From contig NC_059501.1 of NCBI RefSeq assembly GCF_914767665.1, positions 72,080,798 through 72,144,797 of the forward strand: a DNA stretch of 64,000 nucleotides, written 5' to 3'. Source of the DNA: Harmonia axyridis (Eukaryota > Arthropoda > Insecta > Coleoptera > Coccinellidae). Within the stretch, counting starts at the first letter, position 1, and each line of letters begins with the position of its first letter. The translations under genes and the position numbers were made by a program. The notes under the pieces are model-generated. The model worked only from the letters and a program-made list of their open reading frames with translations, was not told where the DNA came from and did not search any database. Shown here one piece after another: positions 55,873-64,000 of the stretch.

Positions 55873-56455
55873 AAATATTGTAATATAATGAAATGTGGTA
55901 TAAAATAAAAAACTTCCTATATTCCTTAAGTGGGATGAAATGAAAATGGTGAAATGGAATAGTTTCTCGTATTTTTTTCATTCCATTCTGAGGAACCAAC
56001 ATTCTGATCGGAGAATTGGAAAGAAAAATAATCCAGAAGCTGCCCAAGTGGCAATAAAATTCGGCAACGTTTAGCAAGGCGAACGTCGACAAGCCTGATG
56101 AGTGCATGTGTGATGTGATTTTTGTTGAACAAGCTTGAGATTTTGGCGCCCTAGGCGACCGCCGACCCTGCCTCCCCCTAGCGACGGCCCTGTTCTCAAG
56201 GCTAGATAATACAATTTGAAATTATTATGTAAAACGATCATCTTTCTACTACATGATCAATAGAACTATAATATTAAAGTACTATAAAATCGCATCTGAA
56301 CATTGGAGGCAAGTGAGACAACACTAGTTCCACAAGAAAGGAACGCGTTGCGATTCCTCATACCTATTTATGTGAATTATTCTTCCTATATAATTTCAGG
56401 AAGTAGGTATAGCACACTATTTCAATATATTATGTGAAGATAAAGGTATTTGTGG
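55873..56455. other. Spacer without recognised genes
   Basis: Overlapping minus frames at 55847-56132 carry no recognisable motif. Confidence 0.4.
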
Positions 56456-56476
56456 GCTCAGAATATATTGAAGCAA

Positions 56477-57130
56477 AAATCAACAATATTAGAAAACTGA
56501 AATATCTTTTTGAAAGCCCGGAGAAATCGAAACTTATACTATTTGGTCACAAACTATCAAACATGTAACCAGGGATGAATATGCCCCAACAGAATATAAA
56601 ACCAACACAACATGCTAAATACCTAGGAATTACTCTTGATAATAAAATAAACTTAAAAACACATTCCTACAAGAAAAAGAAAGAAATAATTGCTAGACCA
56701 AAGCACTTTAGGTCTCTCACATACAAAAATCGTGGCATAAACACCGAAACAGCCTCTAAAATATATAAGACTATATGTAGACCAATGCTTGAATATATAC
56801 ATCTTTTGTATAGCAACGCTAGAAGACCCACCCTGAACAACATCGAAGTGACAGAACGCAGTAGTATGAGAACTTTTAGCAAGATACGTCATCCAGAAAA
56901 CCCACTCAATAACCCACCCAACTGTATGAAAAAACTAAGATAGAACCAATATTGAGTAGATTCAGAACATTAGGGAAAAAATTTGTAAACAACCCCCACA
57001 ACCTACAAATCCTACAATGCAACACGATACACGAAAATGATAGCAGACAATACAGACAAAAGTACCCAACTAAACCACTAATGGATGTAATAAAGGACCT
57101 CTCAGAAACACTGTATCTGTTAACACATTG
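56477..57130 (+). pseudogene. Jockey-like LINE ORF2 C-terminal part
   Basis: From the end of the reverse-transcriptase palm onward: SPEKSKLILFGHKLSN, stop at 56566-56568, HAKYLGITLDNKINLKTH (palm/thumb junction, 56608-56661), then KIYKTICRPMLEYIHLLYSNA (56758-56820, 20-residue landmark) and VTERSSMRTFSKIR. The frame then shifts near 56940 and a C-terminal stretch (EPILSRFRTLGKKFV) continues to about 57123. The 3' UTR runs to the (ATCA)n tail at 57249. 5'-truncated and broken. Confidence 0.82.
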
Positions 57131-57248
57131 AAATACCCTTTTTTGTGTAAACACATACATTTCTTCTTAGTTATTCTTTGAAAGTGAACATTATTTCTTG
57201 TAAATATAATATTAATATGAATTTGAATATATACAATAAATATGGTAT

Positions 57249-57284
57249 AATCAATCAATCAATCAATCAATCAATGTTATTTAT
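57249..57284. repeat. (ATCA)n microsatellite shared by two LINE 3' ends
   Basis: A tetranucleotide run lies directly between the 3' UTR of the plus-strand LINE (ending TATGGTATA) and that of the minus-strand LINE (ending, on its strand, AAATAAATAAC). Confidence 0.85.
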
Positions 57285-57718
57285 TTTACCAAATTCAGTA
57301 CAATAATTTTCAAGAAATACTGTCAATTAAACCAATGGTTTGTGCCTGACAGTAACAATCATTACATCTAAACAGTTTCAAAATCAATAAATATACATGA
57401 ATATACATATACATATATACTTTCATTTCACTAGCTTATAATTATACACACATATTCTCCTATTTATTATTTCCTTTTTTTTTTTTTTTTATTTTCTCCC
57501 CATTTTATTGATTCCCCCCTATTTTTGTTCCTCCCCCTATCGACAGAGATGAATGCAGCACAGTACAACTCAAGAATTAAGAATTGTGTTTTTTATTTTT
57601 CTGACAAAATGTCTGAGGTCGCTTACACGCTTTATCTCCTGAGGTAAGGCGTTGTATAATCGTATACCTACGTGTGAGGCATGTTTTTGAGAAATTGTTT
57701 TCTGTATTTTCGGCGTTT
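57285..57718 (-). pseudogene. LINE 3' end (minus), C-terminal tail
   Basis: The minus-strand frame from 57717 to the stop at 57570-57572 encodes HASHVGIRLYNALPQEIKRV followed by SDLRHFVRKIKN. This is the C-terminal 'G-x-x-L-Y-N-x-L-P-x-x-(I/L)-K' signature of Jockey/CR1-type ORF2. About 285 bp of 3' UTR follow, including a T14 run at 57477-57490. It is 5'-truncated at about 57718. Confidence 0.75.
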
Positions 57719-58660
57719 TTATTTGATTTGATTTAATAAAGGAAATAATAAAAAAACAAAAAATACTAAGGCACTGACGTGAATTCGGGAACTTTTTATC
57801 CTTGCGACAATTGCGCTCTTAAAGAATACAGAATTGTATACAGGTTTATGAGGTCGCCGAAGACGCAATTGGCGCATGAATGGCCGAGCGCTCAAAAGTA
57901 CCAGTGCTTTTCAATTTTTTTTTTGAGCATTTTCTTGACGTCAATTTTTCCATTCTTATTGTATTAGTTGTATCGACAACAAGTCCAGCACTGCTCCATG
58001 AAAAACCCCCGCTTGTCCTCCCCCGATTTTTTCCATTTTTCCATTTGGACGACGAGGATGTTTTATACTAAAAGCTTTTCACGAATGTGAAATTTCCTGT
58101 TTAATATTCATGAACCATGGAAAAATCTACCGTCACAAATGACGAGGCGTACGGACGTTCAGCTATCTCCATTATTCGCATCGATTCGTGTTGAAAAACT
58201 GGTCATTGTTTGGAAAATCGGGACAAATATTTCCCGATCCGCATATTTCATGGGTTCGTTAGTGTGATTGCTTTATGGAAAATACTTGACGGCTCGTGAA
58301 TATGCGGGAGGTTTTGTATGGATGCAGGGGGATGCGGGGGGGAAACCGTTCAGTTTTTTTATTGCTGTTTATTGCTGCTTGTTCGGGGAGATATTGATGG
58401 ACCGGGAGGGTGTATCTGTTTGAAATAACTTTGTTATGAATTGAGTTTTATTTCATTATGCTCCACAGAAGTCCTTCGAAGAGTTTCTACCTTTATGATT
58501 TGATATATTCTATTGATATCATTCAAACTGAGCATATCCTCTTATTATTGTCACCGAATCGAGGTCATTACAGCTGTGTTAGCTTTTCGGAAACTACGAC
58601 TAAATTCATCTTTTGTTCTGAATCCTAGCGATTTATATCGGGACAGAGTGCCTAAGTTGA
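57719..58660. other. Spacer with CpG-richer part
   Basis: 58120-58390 is richer in CpG and non-repetitive. The small frames at 57779-58071 are unmatched. No gene supported. Confidence 0.35.
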
Positions 58661-58707
58661 TCTGACCACACTCTTCAAACGGTCAAAAAGGCCAAATAAC
58701 CTTATTC

Positions 58708-59156
58708 GTGGTTGAGAAAGCATTTGGTTCATGGGATCCCCCCACGTGTGCTACTATTTATAAGCTTCACTTTAGACCCATATTGGAGTTTACTGGCCCT
58801 ATGTGGGGTCTATTATTGAGCAGAGATTCAGTATTGTTGGAGAGCGTCCAGAGACGGGCAACTCGTCTACCCTACGCCATTTTACTCCCAGTTATGGTGA
58901 TAGCATCATAACCTTCCTTGCTCTCCACAAAGTTTTTGGAGTTGACCTCAGTGGTCTCGTCAAGTTGAACCTGGACTATCGTCTGCCGGGTAACGCTTAC
59001 AAGCTGAAGAAGGAAAGTTTTAAAACACCGCAAAGGCAGTACTTCATCACAAACCGCGTGTTTTCCGTTTGGAACTCTTTACCTTCATCGGTGGTAGACT
59101 CAATTTCTGTGAACGCTTTCAAGGGTTACTGTAACGCCTGGTTTCGTTGGAAGTGA
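58708..59156 (+). pseudogene. CR1-like LINE ORF2 C-terminal fragment
   Basis: Two overlapping frames make one protein tail. LHFRPILEFTGPMWGLLL and LLESVQRRATRL (58768-58870) match the palm/thumb end of CR1-type ORF2. After a frameshift near 58870-58900, LNLDYRLPGNAYKLKKESFK and FITNRVFSVWNSLPSSVVDS (59042-59101) give the classical CR1 C terminus, ending at the stop 59154-59156. An AT-rich 3' UTR follows to about 59240. 5'-truncated, one frameshift. Confidence 0.82.
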
Positions 59157-59244
59157 GTGCTACTATGTTTAATTTTGTGTTTATGTTTATAGGCTTTGTC
59201 TCAACTCTTCACCTCATAATAAAAATAATTATAAACAAACCCAA

Positions 59245-59530
59245 TAGGCCGTCGATGATAATAACGAAGCCTACCACATCCTCAAAAAACCTTGGCTGTT
59301 ACTTCGTGAAGATCTAGGACTGACTTTCTCATATGAGTGGTTCTAAGGCTAGTCAACCCAAGATATTTGCACACTATGTGTTCGGCTGTTTCTACCTCTT
59401 TTCCACAGAGCCTGCAAATTTCATCTGCTGACTTACCCATGAGGTACAAAAAGTATTTGCTCCGATAGTGTCCTGTCAACAGTTTCACCATTACCCGAAG
59501 CTCAACGTGTGGTAAGATCAAGAGCATATC
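59245..59530 (-). pseudogene. LINE ORF2 C-terminus of RNase H type
   Basis: The minus-strand frame contains LLTGHYRSKYFLYLMGKS and CRLCGKEVETAEHIVCKY, the Cys/His-rich tail that follows RNase H in Jockey/I-type elements, then a short Leu-rich end with a stop. It is related in type to the relics at 17.2 and 22.5 kb but not close to them. Its 3' UTR runs left toward the end of the plus-strand CR1 fragment, giving another tail-to-tail pair. Confidence 0.78.
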
Positions 59531-59559
59531 CTAAAATTTATTCAGGTATCTCTACGTTT

Positions 59560-59781
59560 TATATATTCAGGACAGTTTATGCTGCTTGTTGGTATGTCCA
59601 GGAGCTCAATCTATTCGTTCTACTACACAGAAATATTCATGAACAAGAATGGTTTACAGTAATAAAGAATCGATCTGACCTCATTCCCATTCGTTTCCCC
59701 TCAGCAAAAACAAGAAAAAGCTTGGCTTTTGAATTCAATATCGGTGTATACGGATTGAAAGTAATACCATACCTCCTGTAA
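59560..59781 (+). pseudogene. Possible LINE-like C-terminal scrap
   Basis: The open frame ends with NRSDLIPIRFPSAKTRKSLA and then a hydrophobic stretch with KVIPYLL. The layout (N-x-x-D-L, then a T-R-K-S-L block, then an LP-like end) resembles C termini of some Jockey/CR1-type ORF2s, but no diagnostic motif is present. Confidence 0.3.
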
Positions 59782-62740
59782 TAATTGTCTTCATTGTGAA
59801 GTCCTTATATTCCCGACCTTTCTGACAGTCTGTTTGTATATTTGTACAGGAAATAACCTCACAAAAATTTATTGACTATCGCCATATGTGATGTCTGTAG
59901 GATTTCCTATTTTTGATTAATTTTAACTACTTTCCCCGATCAATTGTGTTACATCGCGATAATAATAATTGAATCAAGCAAATCAAATTTTAACAATAAA
60001 TGAAAATTTGCACCAGAATGACTCATACTCAAAATTCTAAGCTAGGAGATAACTGAGCACCTCCTAAAATTTTCAAATCACTGAATTATTTTATCAGTGC
60101 AAGAAGCTCCATGAACTGAGCATTCAGATAATCACCCGACCTGTAATACATGCCAACATACATTTTGGTTCTTTTTTTCATTTCTTCTTCTTCAGCTATT
60201 GTTGATCCACTCCTAGACATGGCCTCTTTCATATTTCACCATTCTGATCTATGCCACCCAATGCCACCAATTTCAACCCTGAGCCTTTATATCCTTGTAT
60301 CTGTCTAAGCCACCAGTGTGTCAACTCATTTTTTCATCATTAAGGATAAAGATAAAAATTACATCATTTTGCCAAAACCTTCACTATTCGATATACCTGT
60401 TTCATATATAATTTTTTGTCCAGAAAATCTTTTCAATTGACAAAATATTCGAACCAACCAAAGGAAAATAATATCCAAAATTGTACAAATTGGGTGAACG
60501 GTTTATGAATTGAATAAATTATTTAACATAAAGACTCAACTTAGTTTCGGAATTTTTTTTTTCAAATAATATTTTCCCAAGGTTCGAAAAACTCACTGAA
60601 TTTATGAACTTTTAACTTGTTAATTCATTCCACAAACTTGCATTTCAGAAACTTCAGGCTTACTGAAAAAATTAATCATAAATCTTCTCCCTTACTCTTC
60701 TGTGAAATAGGTATACAATTCAACATTCCCTATTGAAATGATAATTTGATAATATTATTTCATTTTCTGATTGATGTTGACGCTGATCCGTAAATAATAC
60801 TTCAAATCATAAAGATTAAATGAAGGCACAGATAAGGGAAGATAAAAAGAAGATTAAATGAGAATATTCGGATAATGAAGAGCCAAATGTCCTACCCATT
60901 GCCACTTCTGATCTGCAACGCGCGTATTATTATCAGAAAAATATGAAAATAATTATTAGGCGGGAAGTTTCGAGCATCTGAATTTGCATCTCCATTCTCA
61001 TAAGGTTCAGTCACTCGACCCGTTTTGAATTCCTTGCACAAAAAAAATTCCCAGGACGTGTAATTTTTCGTTCAAACAATGTGAATTAGCCACCAAAAGT
61101 TAATGATTTATTCCCTTCAATTTTTTTTTTATTTGGTGTGTTCAATTTAAGTTTATTCTCGTAGCATGAAATGAATTACCCTTTATATGTGTATAAAAAA
61201 GAAATTTCAAGTAAATATTTTATGGGCAATAGAGACCCTGTTACACCTTAAAAGTTTCTTTTCAATATCTTTCTCTTGGTGAACATTCCCCCTCCCTACG
61301 CACGAAAAAATATGAACACCACCACCCTCCTTGATATTCGATACGGAGAAATTCGGAGTTAAATCTACTTAAATATTAATTTGCTCGCATTTCTTTTTAG
61401 TTACGGTCCATTCAGACTCTTAACGATAATCGAAAGGGAATAAAAGGAGGGAGCGGTTGTTTTGAATAAATATAAGCCGGAAGAATTGTTAAAGACAGAT
61501 GGTTTATGATGCCGCTCTCTGAATTATTCGATTTCTCATTGTGGATTTGCACTTACCCATCTTTCGGATTAGATTCTTCAGGGTGTGGTGGAACGTAATG
61601 TGCAAAATTAGATATGGCTTGTCGAAGTCATTCTGAATGAATGAACGGAAGTATTCTTCATGGATTCATAGTTCACAAATTCAATTAAAACAAAGAAGAG
61701 AAAGAATATGAAAAACAGTTCGCTCAAAAACACCATGGCCTAACCAGTATCAACATATTTTTTTTCTCTAGAAATATTCACCTTCTTTTTGAAAAACGCT
61801 GCAACCTTGGCAATCACTTCTTCAATAGAGCCTAATTTCTTTTCCTGGAGCATGCAAAATTCAAAGCTTGCATTTTTTCCAAACAAGAAATTTAGTATCA
61901 CTTCAACAATTGGGTGACAATTGGATCGTTATGCTTCGCTTTGACTAATTATGGTCTTCAGTTTTAGATAACTTTGATATTACAAAAGTTCCCCTCTCTG
62001 TGTAGTGTATTCTGTATTCAAAAAGAAATGAAAAGATTAGGTACTATCCTGAACAGTTTCAACGTAGAGATTGTCAATTATATGTTCCAAATCTTAATTG
62101 AAATATTGCAAAATTTGGATCAAATTCCATTCAAACGTAGAACTCACGCGGAAATCTTTTTATTTTGAAAGCCATAAAAAACCATAAAAAATTTTCCAAT
62201 CGAAAGTACCTTAAAAATTGCTCTTCGTTCCCCACAATCAAAGAAATCATTCCATGAATAATTTTCTATAATTAATTTTTTTTTTAAAACTGTATTAGTG
62301 AGTTGCTAGTCGAAAAGATTTGAAATATGGGTTGATGTCTCGAGCATTCCATTTTCCATTCGATCCTTCATATTTTTGGACGAATGCAAATTTTATGTAG
62401 ATCAGAAACAGAACAAATAATGAACTTCAAAAATCATGTTCAATGAGATCCTATACCTATAATTTCGTTCAGCAGTGTACAAAATTTAATCCACATATAA
62501 AAATTTTAACCAAAACGAAATTGTCAGAAACATTTGGATAATTTATTCATTTCGGTTGATTCTGCTATATTGTTATTTAGAAAATTTATTTCTAGAGGAA
62601 AAAGTATATATCAGAAAGATATATCAGATATTGAAGATTTCGGCTTGATGATATCTTAATTTTGATATTTATGTTAGATTGCCTTCATCAGGTAGACTCA
62701 TTTGACCATTATAATTCGAAGTACTCGTATTTATGTAAAT
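59782..62740. other. Long AT-rich spacer
   Basis: No gene recognised. A non-repetitive block at about 61360-61570, with TATAAGCCGG and CGCTCTCTGAATTATTCGA, could be conserved non-coding DNA. The 64-codon frame at 61974-62168 is unmatched. Confidence 0.35.
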
Positions 62741-62742
62741 AT

Positions 62743-63180
62743 AATGTGAATAATCGTATTGCTTTCAAATTAGGTTTCAGGGAATCTTGTAGAGGAAAAT
62801 TTAGAATTAAGAATATTTTACAGTATATGGTTTGTACTTGTTTGAGTGTTTGCTATTCATACATAAAATTAGGCACAGATTATACAATGAAATATCAGAT
62901 ACACATAGTACAAGAACATTTGATATAATATATCCAGCTCATAGATTAACTTCAACTTTTATAGCTGCCAAAGGGATATAACAGATTTCAAACTATAAAG
63001 CTTTCAGAAACAGAATAAAGCATATGCTTATCATGGTAGAACCATATAATCTCAGGGAATATTTTGGGGCTAGTTGAAGCTCAAATTTTGTTTTGACGTC
63101 ATTTCATTTAAATTTCAAGTTTTTTTATACCTGTAATTTATTGGAAATAAAGGAATATTATTATTATTATCATTATATTG
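62743..63180 (+). pseudogene. Relic of the CR1/Jockey-like LINE family (3' end)
   Basis: The translation contains LGFRESCRGKFRIKNI, matching the LGLGFRESCRGHFKEA region of the nested LINE at 43.0 kb. Further on, PAHRLTSTFIAAKGI corresponds to its PLHSLTLSQKGVHF stretch, and VEPYNLREYFGAS to its SEPYNLAEFY terminus. The 3' tail is (ATT)n at about 63160-63178. The same subfamily or a close relative, 5'-truncated, with frameshifts and stops. Confidence 0.8.
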
Positions 63181-64000
63181 ATTAAAAATGACATTAACCA
63201 AAAGATAAAATTGAGTTCTCGAAAATTGTTATTTCAATAGAAAATGTATGAGTGATTGGTATTGCTGTGAATCTTATTTGAAAAAAATTTTTTTTTAGAT
63301 AGCCTAAGGTGTTCTGAGAAACAAGTTAGTGAAATGAATGAACAAGTTGTAAGTTTGTGAATTCAGTAAGTATTTCGAACTGATGAGAAAAAAATGTATA
63401 AAAAAATTATAACATATCGAAACATAGGTCTGTCTTTATGTTAATTCTGTTATTCAATAAATATATCAGCCATTTTTTCAATTGTACTGTTTTGTATGCT
63501 TTATTTTTCTTTTGGCTGGTCTTGGGTTTTTGTCAGTTGATTATCGTTATTTTGTATTTGAAATAACCGACTATATTTATTTCACAGTCCAGTCTGAAAG
63601 AGGTCGAACTCTCCCAATGTAAAATCCACAAATATTCTTCATCTCGAAGAAAACCCAGAATCAATCCAGATCTCTCTCTGTGTATGCCATCCCCAGATAA
63701 AATAGTTTTAGATTAGCTGGTGTATAATATATTATATTTCCGATACGTCAGTGCGAAGGGGGAGTCAACCCTCCTACGGTATTCATGTTTCATGTTGCGT
63801 CTCCCTTCTCCCCTAAAACCAGCGGCACATAAGCTGGCGCATGTTATATGCAACTTGCTAATGTATGTTGCAGCACCATATGCCTATGAGCTCGAGGACC
63901 TGTCGAAACTAAACCCCCTGGGGGTTCGGCACGTATACGTACACCCACCCCCGAGTGAGAGGGGCACGTCAATTTGTTACATATTTCACTTGCCGCCTGA
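63181..64000. other. Spacer with GC-rich end
   Basis: No gene recognised. From about 63745 to the window end the sequence is GC- and CpG-richer (CCCCCTGGGGGTTCGG, CACCCACCCCCGAGTG) and may be the start of a different repeat or island continuing beyond the window. Confidence 0.35.

Noticed and set aside
1..64000. CRISPR arrays, bacterial operons, prophage or tRNA genes
   Set aside because: No regularly spaced repeats, no operon-like gene packing and no cloverleaf-type internal promoter boxes were seen. Everything recognisable is insect-type transposable element.
63745..64000. Promoter or rRNA-like GC-rich end
   Set aside because: No rRNA similarity recognised and no coding sequence beside it; left unassigned.

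Overview
The window reads as AT-rich insect nuclear DNA, probably from a beetle, although that is an inference from the repeat types and no species marker was found. I found no convincing host protein gene, rRNA, tRNA or CRISPR array. The coding capacity that can be recognised belongs to transposable elements of several ages: mauritiana-like mariners, Tc1-like and maT/DD37D-like relics, a BEL/Pao LTR retrotransposon, and many 3' ends of non-LTR retrotransposons (CR1/Jockey-like, RTE-like and RNase H-bearing types).

Layout: 1-9 kb holds a 5'-truncated mariner (1451-2335), a short tandem duplication, a Tc1-like relic and AT-rich spacer. 9-14 kb holds a duplicated LINE tail, a 0.5-kb-spaced duplication, an internally deleted mariner (12222-12975), CpG-rich islands and a LINE tail. 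17-28 kb holds two related RNase H-type LINE 3' ends, a foldback with a hammerhead-like core, a LINE reverse-transcriptase relic, local duplications and two inverted copies of an unclassified repeat around a CpG-rich block. 28.9-30.1 kb is a broken maT-like transposon with an insert.

The centre (31.4-43.9 kb) is a nest of at least three levels. A full-length mariner (about 1.3 kb without its inserts) holds a 523-bp insert with an 8-bp target duplication and, separately, a CR1/Jockey-like LINE of about 4.4 kb. That LINE is split inside ORF1 by a complete BEL/Pao element with 314-bp LTRs, 2 differences between the LTRs and a TAGAG target duplication. The LINE ORF2 carries several breaks, including a 71-nt inverted insertion made of reverse complements of both its flanks. 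The order of events can be read from the sequence: mariner first, then LINE, then BEL last.

44-64 kb holds a fourth mariner, an RTE-like LINE with a 1.5-kb open frame, foldback/MITE-like elements, a Tc1-like relic, a second maT-like relic, two LINEs whose 3' ends converge on one tetranucleotide microsatellite, and further LINE tails. The long gene-free spacers contain several CpG-richer, non-repetitive islands that could be conserved regulatory DNA of a flanking or host gene. That is a guess which only cross-species alignment could settle.
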